A stretch of DNA of 34,630 nucleotides from Mycobacteriales bacterium (GCA_036497565.1 DASXJE010000145.1:1-34630); one strand, 5' to 3'; shown: positions 1 to 7,529, numbered from the stretch's first letter. Numbers and translations are program-made. The notes: a model not told the origin generated them from the sequence alone.

Positions 1-167
1 TCGGCGAGCGGCTTGGGCACGCCTCGGTGGCGTTCACGCTCAGCCAGTACACCCACCTGCTGCCCGGGCTGGACCGGGATGCGGCCGGCACCGTGGCGGC
101 CATCCTCCTCGGACCGACTTCCCCACCTGGGACCCCGGGAGGGGGCGGTCCGGATGCTGCCCGTTAG
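1..167 (+). CDS. Tyrosine recombinase (integrase), C-terminal fragment cut by the window edge
   Basis: Frame 3 is open from the first base to a TAG at 165-167 and gives 54 residues. They begin with the motif ERLGHAS, which holds the conserved catalytic His of tyrosine recombinases. The motif SQYTHLLPG follows, where the Tyr is the expected nucleophile. The spacing of LGH to YTH and the Ala-rich helix after it are typical of phage or integrative-element integrases. After that comes a Pro/Gly-rich tail. The rest of the gene lies left of the window. It reads toward a tRNA gene whose 3' end is about 70 bases away, the usual arrangement at an integrated element's edge. Whether the full gene is intact cannot be seen. 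Confidence 0.82.
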   Translation, partial: GERLGHASVAFTLSQYTHLLPGLDRDAAGTVAAILLGPTSPPGTPGGGGPDAAR

Positions 168-184
168 CAAATCCGTTAGCAAAT
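161..184. repeat. Tandem 12-bp direct repeat at the integrase stop codon
   Basis: The 12-mer CCGTTAGCAAAT occurs twice with no gap, at 161-172 and 173-184. The first copy contains the integrase stop codon. Repeats this close to an attachment site could be arm-type integrase binding sites; that function is inference. Confidence 0.9.
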
Positions 185-192
185 GGCACAGA

Positions 193-224
193 AGAGGGCC
201 CGGACCGAATGGCCCGGGCCCTCT
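193..224. terminator. GC-rich hairpin between integrase and tRNA
   Basis: A perfect 11-bp stem (AGAGGGCCCGG at 193-203, complement at 214-224) has a 10-base loop. It lies 26 bases after the integrase stop codon and 16 bases beyond the tRNA 3' end, so it could end transcripts from either side. There is no clear T-tract on either strand. Confidence 0.6.
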
Positions 225-239
225 GACCTGCACTTTCTG

Positions 240-290
240 TGGTAGCGGGGGCAGGATTTGAACCTGCGACCTCTGGGTTATGAGCCCAGC
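240..290. other. Probable attachment site (att) in the 3' half of the tRNA gene
   Basis: Tyrosine-recombinase elements commonly insert into the 3' part of a tRNA gene and restore it. Here the integrase end lies directly beyond the tRNA 3' end, so the crossover core should fall within the T-arm/acceptor half. The exact core cannot be set because the other att copy lies outside the window. This is inference from position. Confidence 0.4.
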
Positions 291-316
291 GAGCTACCGA
301 GCTGCTCCACCCCGCG
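240..316 (-). tRNA. Initiator tRNA-fMet (CAU)
   Basis: The reverse strand folds into a complete 77-nt cloverleaf with an encoded CCA end at 240-242. The acceptor starts CGCGGGG. Position 1 is C opposite a U at position 72, an unpaired first acceptor pair that marks initiator tRNAs. The anticodon stem carries three consecutive G-C pairs next to the loop CTCATAA, the second initiator hallmark. The T arm is GCAGG-TTCAAAT-CCTGC. Its 3' half faces the integrase fragment and is the probable integration target. Confidence 0.96.
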
Positions 317-328
317 TCGACGAGAACT

Positions 329-358
329 AGGTTAGCGAGCCCGGCCAGGTTAGGGCAA
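329..358 (-). promoter_or_regulatory. Predicted promoter of the initiator tRNA
   Basis: On the reverse strand, TTGCCC (358-353) is followed after 18 bases by TAACCT (334-329), a TAnnnT -10 box. The predicted start is near 322, six bases before the tRNA 5' end. Confidence 0.45.
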
Positions 359-401
359 ATCCGGCCAGTCGAGCCTCCGCTCCGCCGCGCCTGGCGAATG
401 A

Positions 402-429
402 CTGACGATCGTCATCACGGCGTTATAGT
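402..429 (+). promoter_or_regulatory. Predicted promoter of the aromatic-acid operon
   Basis: A -35-like CTGACG (402-407) and a strong -10 TATAGT (424-429) are separated by 16 bases. This is the only good promoter between the divergent tRNA and the ligase start at 461. The predicted transcript starts near 436, leaving a leader of about 25 bases. Confidence 0.5.
403..414. promoter_or_regulatory. 12-bp perfect palindrome over the -35 box, candidate operator
   Basis: TGACGATCGTCA is a perfect palindrome that overlaps the predicted -35 element of the operon promoter. The last gene of the operon encodes a PaaX-type repressor, so autoregulation at this site is the simplest reading. It does not closely match the PaaX operator that I remember from E. 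coli, so the assignment is inference. Confidence 0.42.
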
Positions 430-460
430 CAAGGAGCCGGGTGGGGCACGAGGGGGCGCT

Positions 461-1843
461 ATGGGCGAGTCGCCGTACTGGAACCCGAAGATCGAGACGC
501 TGCCGCGCGCCGAGCTGGAGGCCCTGCAGCTGCGGAAGTTGCGCGGGGTCGCCGCCTGGGCCGCGGCGCGCAGCCCGCACTACCGACGCTCCTTCGCTGA
601 AGCGGGCTGCTCGCCGGCCGACCTGACCACTCCTGACGACCTTCGCCGACTCCCCTACCTGACTCGGGCCGACTGGATGACGGGCCAGCAGGAGGCGCCG
701 CCCTACGGCCTGCTGCCAGTCGCCGGCCCGGAGTCGGCGGTGCGGCTCCACACGACCTCGGGTACGTCGGGGCAGGCGCCGCTGCGTGCCCTCGACTCCC
801 GCAAGGACTGGGCGTGGGCGGCCGAGATGTGGTGCTACGGCATGTGGGCGATGGGAGTCCGTCCCCGCGACATCGCCTACGTCGCGTTCGGCTACGGCTC
901 GTTCATCGGGTTCTGGGGACTGCACTACGGCCTGGAGAAGCTCGGTGCGCTGGTCATCCCTGGCGGCGCCCAGCCGACCGAGACGCGGGTGCGGCAGATC
1001 GTCGACTTCGGTGCGACGGTCGTCGCGTCCACACCGACCTACGCGCTGCGGCTCGCCGAATGCGCCCGCGACCTCGGGATCGACCTGCCCGGGTCCGCGG
1101 TCCGCACGCTGGTGCTCTCGGGCGAGCCGGCCGGTTCGATACCCGAGACCAAGGCCCTGATCGAGCACCAGTGGGGTGCCAAGGCCTATGACACCGCCGG
1201 CATGACCGAGATCTCGACCATCTTCATGTTCGAGTGCGCCGGTCGCCCCGGAGGAGCCCACATCATCGAGGACCACGTCATCGAGGAGGTCGTCGATCCG
1301 ATCACCGACGAGCCGGTCGCCTACGGCGAGATGGGTGAACGGGTCGTCACGTCGTTCGGGCGCAGCATGATCCCGTTGATCCGCTACCGCACCGCCGACC
1401 TGGTGGTGAAGGTCCCGGCGAGCCGGTGCACCTGTGGCCGTGTCTTCGACATCTACGAGGGCGGCGTCCTCGGCCGCGTCGACGACATGAAGAAGGTCCG
1501 CGGCACCAACGTCTACGGCCGCGCGGTCGAAGCCATCGTGCGACGCCGGCCCGAGATAGCCGAGTTCCAGATCCGGATCGCACCGCAAGGCATCCGGGAC
1601 GAGATATTTCTGCGTACCGAGCTGCATGACCAACAGCCCGAAGATCCCCGCTGGCCCGCGCTCGCCGCGTCGCTGCACAAGGAACTCGCGGAGGCGCACG
1701 AGGGCCTGAACTTCATCGTCGAGTTGGCCGAACCCGACAGCCTGCCGCGCTTCGAGCTCAAGGCGAAACGGCTCGTCGACGCGCGGCCCGACCCGGCGCA
1801 CGCCCACGACCACGCCCACGGGGAGCCGACTCATGGCCACTGA
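461..1843 (+). CDS. PaaK-family aryl-CoA ligase (AMP-forming), probably for 2-aminobenzoate or a related acid
   Basis: This 460-residue protein belongs to the phenylacetate-CoA ligase branch of adenylate-forming enzymes. It should activate an aromatic acid with ATP and CoA in the cytoplasm. Visible motifs are the phosphate-binding loop HTTSGTSGQ (residues 97-105), DTAGMTE, the hinge-region RYRTAD, a CTCGR turn, and GRVDDMKKVRGTNVYG from about residue 338. ATG 461 is preferred over upstream starts because it begins the conserved N-terminus and has a G-rich ribosome site just before it. The C-terminus ends in an unusual His-rich tail (HAHDHAHGEP and following). It is the first gene of an operon whose third gene is a 2-aminobenzoyl-CoA monooxygenase-type enzyme, which sets the substrate guess. 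Salicylate is the main alternative. Confidence 0.85.
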   Translation: MGESPYWNPKIETLPRAELEALQLRKLRGVAAWAAARSPHYRRSFAEAGCSPADLTTPDDLRRLPYLTRADWMTGQQEAPPYGLLPVAGPESAVRLHTTSGTSGQAPLRALDSRKDWAWAAEMWCYGMWAMGVRPRDIAYVAFGYGSFIGFWGLHYGLEKLGALVIPGGAQPTETRVRQIVDFGATVVASTPTYALRLAECARDLGIDLPGSAVRTLVLSGEPAGSIPETKALIEHQWGAKAYDTAGMTEISTIFMFECAGRPGGAHIIEDHVIEEVVDPITDEPVAYGEMGERVVTSFGRSMIPLIRYRTADLVVKVPASRCTCGRVFDIYEGGVLGRVDDMKKVRGTNVYGRAVEAIVRRRPEIAEFQIRIAPQGIRDEIFLRTELHDQQPEDPRWPALAASLHKELAEAHEGLNFIVELAEPDSLPRFELKAKRLVDARPDPAHAHDHAHGEPTHGH

Positions 1844-2036
1844 TCTGATCGGACACGACCTGACCCCCGCCGAGGTGGCGTTGCTGCGGACCTACCACGA
1901 CCTGCGGGCGCTCGCGGAGCGCGACGACCTGCCGCCGTGCGCCGATGCGAACGTCAAACAGGCGTTGGCTGCGTGTTTCCAGGCCGTCAACGATCTCGCA
2001 CTCGACTTCGAACACCTCCTCGACGTGGGTGTGTGA
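1833..2036 (+). CDS. Small uncharacterised protein of the aromatic-CoA operon (67 aa)
   Basis: ATG 1833 overlaps the ligase stop by 11 bases and has GGGAG seven bases upstream. The product is 67 residues, acidic and mostly helical by eye. It has an EVALLRTYHDLRALAE helix, one Cys near the middle (PPCADAN) and one near residue 48. There is no signal peptide or membrane segment. It is placed between the ligase and the monooxygenase with almost no spacing, so it is probably made in step with them. I do not recognise a characterised family. A helper or small subunit of the ligase or monooxygenase is possible, but nothing in the sequence proves it. Confidence 0.75.
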   Translation: MATDLIGHDLTPAEVALLRTYHDLRALAERDDLPPCADANVKQALAACFQAVNDLALDFEHLLDVGV

Positions 2037-2043
2037 CGCCGCA

Positions 2044-4335
2044 ATGCGGATCGCCTGCGTCGGCGCGGGGCCCGGTGGGTTACTCCTCGCCAGCCTGCTG
2101 ATGCGGTCCGGAGCCGGTCACGCGGTGACGGTCCTCGAACGCAACGCCCTCGACGACACGTTCGGCTTCGGCGTCGTCTTCTCCCAGGAAACACTCGACA
2201 ACATCGAGGCCGCCGACCCGGACACGTTCGCCCAGATCGCCGCCCGTTGGCGGCACTGGAGCGCCATCGACATGTACGTCGACGGCCGGTGGCTCCGCTC
2301 GGACGGGCACCAGTTCGCCGCCATGGCCCGCACGGAGCTGCTGCGGATCCTCGCGGACCGGGCAACCGACGCCGGAGCGACGCTGCGCTACAACGCACCC
2401 GTCACCTCGGTCGGTGAGCTCTGCGCCGACTACGACCTCGTGGTCGGCGCCGACGGTGTCAACAGCACCGTCCGTGGCGCCTTCGCCGAGCACCTCCAGC
2501 CGTCGATCGATCGGAGGCTGTCCAAGTACGTGTGGTACGGCACACCGAAGGTCTTCGACGTCTTCACCTTCCTCTTCGTCGATACACCGCACGGACTGTT
2601 CCAGGCGCACGTCTACCCCTACAGCGACAGTCGTTCGACGTTCATCGTCGAGACGACACCCGAGACCTGGCACCGCGCCGGCCTCGACGCCGGCACTCGG
2701 ACGCCGCTCCCCGCAGGCACATCCGACGAGGAGGGCCTCGCCTTCTGCCAGCGGCTCTTCGCCGATCATCTCGACGGCCGTCCGCTGCTCGGCAACAAGT
2801 CGCGGTGGCTGGAGTTCGCCACCGTCCGCAATGAGACCTGGCACAGCGGCAACGCCGTTCTGCTCGGTGACGCCGCCCACACCGCGCATTTCTCGATCGG
2901 ATCGGGCACCAAGCTCGCGATGGAAGACGCGATCGCCCTGGCCGGAGCCCTGGCCGCGCACGACGATCTCGCCACCGCGCTGAAGGAGTACGAGGCTGAG
3001 CGTCGCCCGGTGGTCGCGTCGATGCAGCGCGCGGCGCAGACGTCGCTGGAGTGGTTCGAGGGTGTCGGCCGCTACCGCCACCTCGAGCCGGAACAATTCT
3101 GCTTCCAGCTGCTGACCCGGTCGCAGCGGGTGACCTACGACAATCTCCGGGTCCGCGACCCCGTCTTCGTCGCCGGCCTCGACCGGTGGCGCATCTGTGC
3201 GGAGCGTACCGGCGGGCTCACCGTGGCAGACGGCACCCCGCCGATGTTCTATCCCTACCGGTTGCGGGATCTGCAGCTGCCCAACCGGATCGTGGTCTCG
3301 CCGATGGCGCAGTACTCCTGCGACGGCGACGGGATTCCCAATGACTGGCATGTGGTGCATTGGGGCTCGCGAGCTGTCGGTGGGGCTGGTCTGGTGTTCA
3401 CCGAGATGACCTGCGTCTCGCCGGACGGCCGCATCACGCCGTACTGCTGCGGGCTCTGGAACGACGAACAGGCTGCCGCCTTCCGGCGGGTCGTCGACTA
3501 CGTGCACGGTCAGACGGCGGCGAAGATCGGGCTGCAGCTCGGGCATGCCGGACGCAAGGGATCGACGAGGTCGCTGTGGGAGGGCGAGGATGTCCCCCTC
3601 GACGCTGGAAACTGGCCGCTGCTCGCGCCGTCCCCCTTGCGCTACAAGGACTTCAGTCAGATACCCAGGATGATGACCCGTGCGGACATGGATGCGGTGA
3701 TCGAGCAGTTCGTCGCCGCCGCGCGGCGCGGAGCCGACTGCGGGTTCGACATCCTCGAGCTGCACTACGCACACGGCTACCTCATGTCGAGTTTCCTCTC
3801 GCCGATCGCCAATCGGCGTACCGACGACTACGGCGGCCCGCTCGCCGCACGCGCCAGGTTTCCGCTCGACGTCTTCGACGCCGTCCGTGCGGTCTGGCCG
3901 CAGGAACGGCCGATCTCGGTGCGCATCTCGGCGACCGACTGGGTCGACGGCGGGTTCACCGGTGACGACGCGGTCGAGTTCGCCGGAATGCTGCAACGGC
4001 ACGGCTGCGACATCGTCGACGTCTCGACCGGACAGGTGCTGCCCGACCAGGCGCCGGCCTACGGCCGGCTCTACCAGACGCCCTACGCCGACCGCATCGC
4101 CCAGGAGGTCGGCATCCCCACGATCACCGTCGGCGCCGTGTCCTCTGTGGACGACGTCAACACCATCATCATGGCCGGGCGCGCGGACCTGTGCGCGATC
4201 GCCCGACCGCACCTGATCGACCCCTACTGGACGTTGAACGCGGCCCTCGACCTCGGCTACGACGGCCCGGGGATCCACTGGCCCGACCAGTACCTGTCCG
4301 GCAAGACCGCGCGGCGCCGGGAGCAGCAACCGTGA
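2044..4335 (+). CDS. Bifunctional 2-aminobenzoyl-CoA (or salicylyl-CoA) monooxygenase / OYE-type reductase
   Basis: The 763-residue protein joins two flavoprotein modules. The N-terminal half is an FAD monooxygenase of the hydroxybenzoate-hydroxylase fold: GAGPGG at residues 7-12, VVGADGVNS near 133-141, and LLGDAAH near 273-279. From about residue 410 it continues as an Old Yellow Enzyme FMN reductase: LPNRIVVSPMAQYS, then HYAHGYLMSSFLSP near 574, NRRTDDYGG and ARPHLIDPYW. This fusion is the architecture of 2-aminobenzoyl-CoA monooxygenase/reductase from Azoarcus, which hydroxylates and then reduces the ring of a CoA thioester. ATG 2044 is chosen; GTG 2029 is an in-frame alternative that overlaps the preceding stop. 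Close relatives are often annotated as salicylyl-CoA 5-hydroxylases, so the true substrate is open. Confidence 0.88.
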   Translation: MRIACVGAGPGGLLLASLLMRSGAGHAVTVLERNALDDTFGFGVVFSQETLDNIEAADPDTFAQIAARWRHWSAIDMYVDGRWLRSDGHQFAAMARTELLRILADRATDAGATLRYNAPVTSVGELCADYDLVVGADGVNSTVRGAFAEHLQPSIDRRLSKYVWYGTPKVFDVFTFLFVDTPHGLFQAHVYPYSDSRSTFIVETTPETWHRAGLDAGTRTPLPAGTSDEEGLAFCQRLFADHLDGRPLLGNKSRWLEFATVRNETWHSGNAVLLGDAAHTAHFSIGSGTKLAMEDAIALAGALAAHDDLATALKEYEAERRPVVASMQRAAQTSLEWFEGVGRYRHLEPEQFCFQLLTRSQRVTYDNLRVRDPVFVAGLDRWRICAERTGGLTVADGTPPMFYPYRLRDLQLPNRIVVSPMAQYSCDGDGIPNDWHVVHWGSRAVGGAGLVFTEMTCVSPDGRITPYCCGLWNDEQAAAFRRVVDYVHGQTAAKIGLQLGHAGRKGSTRSLWEGEDVPLDAGNWPLLAPSPLRYKDFSQIPRMMTRADMDAVIEQFVAAARRGADCGFDILELHYAHGYLMSSFLSPIANRRTDDYGGPLAARARFPLDVFDAVRAVWPQERPISVRISATDWVDGGFTGDDAVEFAGMLQRHGCDIVDVSTGQVLPDQAPAYGRLYQTPYADRIAQEVGIPTITVGAVSSVDDVNTIIMAGRADLCAIARPHLIDPYWTLNAALDLGYDGPGIHWPDQYLSGKTARRREQQP

Positions 4336-5483
4336 ACCAGTTCGCTCTCACGCCCGACCAGCGGGTGCTGGCGGATTCCGTACGCCGTCTCGCGGCGGGA
4401 GAGCTGGCGACGCTCGCCGCTGCCGGTGTTCCGGGCCAGGTCAACCGCCCGCTCGTCAAGGCCCTCGGTAGCCACGGCCTGCTGGCGCAGGTCTTCCCCG
4501 ACGGTCCGGTCAGCGCGACCCGGCTCTGTCTGCTGCGTGAGTCGCTCGCCTACTCCTGCACGGAAGCAGAGACCGCTCTGGCGCTGCAGGGCCTCGGCGG
4601 CCACCCGATCCGGCTCGGCGGCCGTCCGGACGCCGTACGCCGCTGGGTGCCGCAGATCGCGGCGGGTGAGGCGATCGCGGGATTCGCACTCACCGAACCC
4701 GGCGCCGGCTCCGACGTCGCCGCCCTCGCGACCGAGGCGCATGAGGACGGCGGGGGCTGGCGGCTCAGCGGTGAGAAGACCTGGATATCCAACGCGCCAC
4801 AGGCCGACGTCTACACCATCTTCGCGCGGACGACGCGGCAGTCCGGCGCCCGAGGGATCACGGCGTTCGCCCTCCCCGCCGATCGGCCGGGGCTGTCCGG
4901 CGAGCCCCTCGACCTGCTCTCCCCCCATCCGATCGGCTTGCTGCGCCTCGACGGTGTGCCCGTCGGACCCGACGACGTGCTCGGCGAGGTCGACGCCGGC
5001 TTCGCCGTCGCCATGCGCACCCTCGATCTCTTTCGGCCGAGCGTAGGCGCCTTCGCGGTCGGCATGACGCAGGCGGCACTGGATGCGGCGGTCGATCACG
5101 CCGGGCGCCGGCAGGCGTTCGGACATCCGCTGCGCGAACTGCAGGCGGTGTCCCACCAGCTCGCCGAGATGGCGACACGCACCGAGGCCGCCCGACTCCT
5201 GGTCTACGCCGCGGCCGCGGCCTACGACGACGGCGCAGCCGATCTGACCGTCCGGGCGGCGATGGCCAAGCTGTTCGCCACCGAGACCGCGCAGTTCGTC
5301 GTCGACGCGGCGATTCAGATCCACGGCGCGAAGGCACTCCAGCGCGGGCATCTGCTGGAGCATCTCTACCGCGAGGTGCGCGCCCCCCGGATCTACGAGG
5401 GCGCATCCGAGGTGCAGCGCACGATCATCGGGCGGGGGCTCTACCGCACCGACCGGCCGGACCGAGCAGGAGAGTCCCGATGA
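4332..5483 (+). CDS. Acyl-CoA dehydrogenase
   Basis: This is a 383-residue flavoprotein of the acyl-CoA dehydrogenase family. GTG 4332 overlaps the previous stop as GTGA and has GGGAG eight bases upstream. The FAD/substrate motif FALTEPGAGSDVAAL, the GEKTWISNA strand and the C-terminal IYEGASEVQR are present. The Glu of that last motif (about residue 356) is the expected catalytic base. In this operon it should oxidise or reduce a cyclic CoA-thioester intermediate made by the upstream monooxygenase/reductase. Its exact step is inferred from context only. The chain of four-base overlaps indicates translational coupling through the operon. Confidence 0.9.
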   Translation: MNQFALTPDQRVLADSVRRLAAGELATLAAAGVPGQVNRPLVKALGSHGLLAQVFPDGPVSATRLCLLRESLAYSCTEAETALALQGLGGHPIRLGGRPDAVRRWVPQIAAGEAIAGFALTEPGAGSDVAALATEAHEDGGGWRLSGEKTWISNAPQADVYTIFARTTRQSGARGITAFALPADRPGLSGEPLDLLSPHPIGLLRLDGVPVGPDDVLGEVDAGFAVAMRTLDLFRPSVGAFAVGMTQAALDAAVDHAGRRQAFGHPLRELQAVSHQLAEMATRTEAARLLVYAAAAAYDDGAADLTVRAAMAKLFATETAQFVVDAAIQIHGAKALQRGHLLEHLYREVRAPRIYEGASEVQRTIIGRGLYRTDRPDRAGESR

Positions 5484-6313
5484 GTCCATTCCGCGGATCG
5501 GCCGAATCCACCGCGCACTGGCGCCACTTCCGGCTGGAACGCGACGGGGGCATCGCCACCCTCACCTTCGAACGTCCCGAGCAGCTCAACGCGCTCACCT
5601 TCGATATCTACGCCGACCTGCGCGACCTGCTGCACGAACTGCCCCACCGCGGGGATACCCGGGCGCTGGTGCTGCGCGGCGAGGGGCGCGCATTCTGCTC
5701 GGGCGGCGACGTCCACGAGATCATCGGTGCGCTGCTCGCGATGCGCGACCGTCCCGACCAGTTGCTCGACTTCACCCGAATGACCGGCGAGGTCGTCAAG
5801 GCGATGCGCGAATGTCCGGTGCCCATCGTGGCAGCCGTCCACGGAGTCGCGGCCGGAGCAGGCTCCGTCCTCGCGCTCGCGGCGGACTTCCGCGTCGTGA
5901 CCCGCTCGGCCCGCTTCGCGTTTCTCTTCACCAAGGTGGGACTGGCGGGCGCCGACATGGGTGCCGCCTACCTGCTCCCCCGCCTGGTCGGCCTCGGAAC
6001 GGCGACGAAGCTGCTGCTGCTCGGCGACACGATCTCCGCGGAGGAGGCCGACCGCTACGGCCTGGTGAGCGAACTCGTGGACGACGAGTCCCTCGACGGC
6101 GTCGCTCTCGGGTTGGCGAGACGCCTCGCGAGCGGGCCCGGGTTCGCCTACGCAGCGACGAAATCGCTGCTCTCCCGCGAGCTCGATCTCCCCTTGTCCG
6201 GCGCGCTGGAGCTCGAGGCGATGACCCAGGCACTGCTGATGCAGAGCCGGGACTTCGCCGAGTTCCATGCCGCGTTCACCGCCGGTCGGGACCCTCGATG
6301 GGAGGGCAGATGA
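5480..6313 (+). CDS. Enoyl-CoA hydratase/isomerase family protein
   Basis: This 277-residue crotonase-fold protein starts at ATG 5480, overlapping the previous stop as ATGA. The oxyanion-hole strand AFCSGGDVHEI and the helix VHGVAAGAGSVLALAADFRV are clear. The usual first catalytic Glu is replaced by an Ala/Gly-rich turn. The second acidic position is an Asp in AGADMGAAYLLPR. That pattern fits the broader crotonase superfamily better than a classical hydratase, so ring hydrolysis, isomerisation or hydration are all possible. The protein is likely cytoplasmic and acts on the CoA thioester handed on by the neighbouring dehydrogenase. Confidence 0.88.
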   Translation: MSPFRGSAESTAHWRHFRLERDGGIATLTFERPEQLNALTFDIYADLRDLLHELPHRGDTRALVLRGEGRAFCSGGDVHEIIGALLAMRDRPDQLLDFTRMTGEVVKAMRECPVPIVAAVHGVAAGAGSVLALAADFRVVTRSARFAFLFTKVGLAGADMGAAYLLPRLVGLGTATKLLLLGDTISAEEADRYGLVSELVDDESLDGVALGLARRLASGPGFAYAATKSLLSRELDLPLSGALELEAMTQALLMQSRDFAEFHAAFTAGRDPRWEGR

Positions 6314-6714
6314 AGCCGCATCGCACGGTCAACTCGCCGGATCTCGCGCCGGCGGTCGGTTTCTCCCACGCGGTCGTCGCGGCCCGGGGACGGCTGGTGT
6401 TCCTCGGCGGCCAGGTCGGGTCGATGCCGGACGGTTCGATATCGGGTACGACGCTGCTCGAGCAGTTCGACCGCGCCCTGGTCAACGTCCGCACTGCGCT
6501 CGACTCGGTCGGTGCCCGGCCCGAGCACCTCGTCCAGCTGCAGATCTACTGCCTCGACGCCGCGGCCTACCGGTCACAACTGCACGACCTCGGAGTCACC
6601 TACCGGAAGGTCCTCGGACCCCACTACCCGGCCGTGGCGCTCTTCGCGGTCGCCGGGCTGTTCGATCCGGCGGCTCTCGTCGAGCTCGTCGGCACCGCCG
6701 TACTGCCGGGATGA
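6310..6714 (+). CDS. Rid/YjgF-family protein lacking the catalytic Arg of RidA
   Basis: This 134-residue protein has the length and layout of the YjgF/YER057c/UK114 family, with LGGQVG, an FDRALVNVRTALDSVGA helix and the closing strand ALVELVGTAVLPG. ATG 6310 overlaps the previous stop as ATGA, and GGAGG lies five bases ahead. RidA-type imine deaminases carry an Arg in the motif PAR; here it reads PAV (Val109), while the Glu of the closing strand (Glu125) is kept. The family's known role is to hydrolyse reactive enamines and imines. An amino-substituted ring intermediate in this pathway would be such a substrate, but the missing Arg means activity cannot be assumed. Confidence 0.85.
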   Translation: MKPHRTVNSPDLAPAVGFSHAVVAARGRLVFLGGQVGSMPDGSISGTTLLEQFDRALVNVRTALDSVGARPEHLVQLQIYCLDAAAYRSQLHDLGVTYRKVLGPHYPAVALFAVAGLFDPAALVELVGTAVLPG

Positions 6715-7529
6715 CCAGCCGCGCGGCCCGGCCGGGATCGGTGATCCTGACCTTCTACGGCGCCTTCGTACGACGCCTCGACGGCTGGGTCGCGGTCGCG
6801 CACCTGATCGAGCTGATGGGCGAGGTCGGCCTCGACCCGCAGGCCGTCCGATCGGCGACCTCCCGGCTCAAGCGGCGCGGCTGGCTGGTGCCGAGCCGCC
6901 GCGGAACCGCCGCGGGCTATGCGCTTTCCGACGTCGCCCGCACAGCCCTGGCCGCCGGAGACCAGCGGATCTACGAGGCGCAGCGGCCCGCCGACCTCGC
7001 CGACGGGTGGGCGCTGGTGGTCTTCTCGGTCCCGGAGTCGGAACGGTCGAGCCGCCACCTGCTGCGCTCGCGGCTGACCTGGCTGGGTTTCGGCTCCGAT
7101 GCGCCGGGCGTCTGGATCGGCCCGCGGCGGCTGATGCCCGCGGCCCGCGGCATGCTCGTCGACCTCGGCCTCGAACGCTACGTCGACCTCTACGAGGCGG
7201 CCTACACCGGCTTCGGCGACGCGCAGCAGTTGGTGGAGCGGTGCTGGGACCTCGCCGAGCTCCGTCGGCTCTACTCGACCTTTCTCGCGCGGTGGGAGCC
7301 GGTACTCGCCGCGGCGAAGGAATCCGACCCGGACGAGGGCGCGGCGTTCACCGACTATCTGGCCGCACTCGACCAGTGGCGCGGGCTCCCGTTCCTCGAC
7401 CCAGGACTCCCGAGCGAGCTGCTGCCACTCGGCTGGGAGGGCCATGCGGCCTCGGCGTTGTTCCACGCCCTCGTGCATTGCCTCGAACCACCGGCCTTCC
7501 GGCACGTCGAACAGACTGTGCGTGGTTGA
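6711..7529 (+). CDS. PaaX-family transcriptional repressor
   Basis: This 272-residue regulator starts at ATG 6711, overlapping the Rid stop as ATGA. The N-terminus holds the family's winged helix (ILTFYGAFVRRLDGWVAVAHL, then a recognition region SATSRLKRRGWLV). The PaaX-like body includes WALVVFSVPE, RHLLRSRLTWLGFG and a C-terminal helical effector domain with FHALVHCLEPP. PaaX proteins are known to repress phenylacetate genes and release DNA on binding an aryl-CoA. Being last in the operon, this one probably senses a CoA-thioester intermediate of the pathway and acts on the palindrome at 403-414. Confidence 0.9.
   Translation: MTSRAARPGSVILTFYGAFVRRLDGWVAVAHLIELMGEVGLDPQAVRSATSRLKRRGWLVPSRRGTAAGYALSDVARTALAAGDQRIYEAQRPADLADGWALVVFSVPESERSSRHLLRSRLTWLGFGSDAPGVWIGPRRLMPAARGMLVDLGLERYVDLYEAAYTGFGDAQQLVERCWDLAELRRLYSTFLARWEPVLAAAKESDPDEGAAFTDYLAALDQWRGLPFLDPGLPSELLPLGWEGHAASALFHALVHCLEPPAFRHVEQTVRG

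Noticed and set aside
2080-4329. A 749-codon open frame antisense to the monooxygenase/reductase gene
   Set aside because: The plus strand encodes two complete flavoprotein domains here. The antisense frame has no recognisable motif, and long shadow frames are normal at this GC content.
398-7529. The aromatic operon as cargo of the integrative element
   Set aside because: The element should lie on the 3' side of the tRNA (left). The operon lies on the 5' side, and its composition does not visibly differ from its neighbours.
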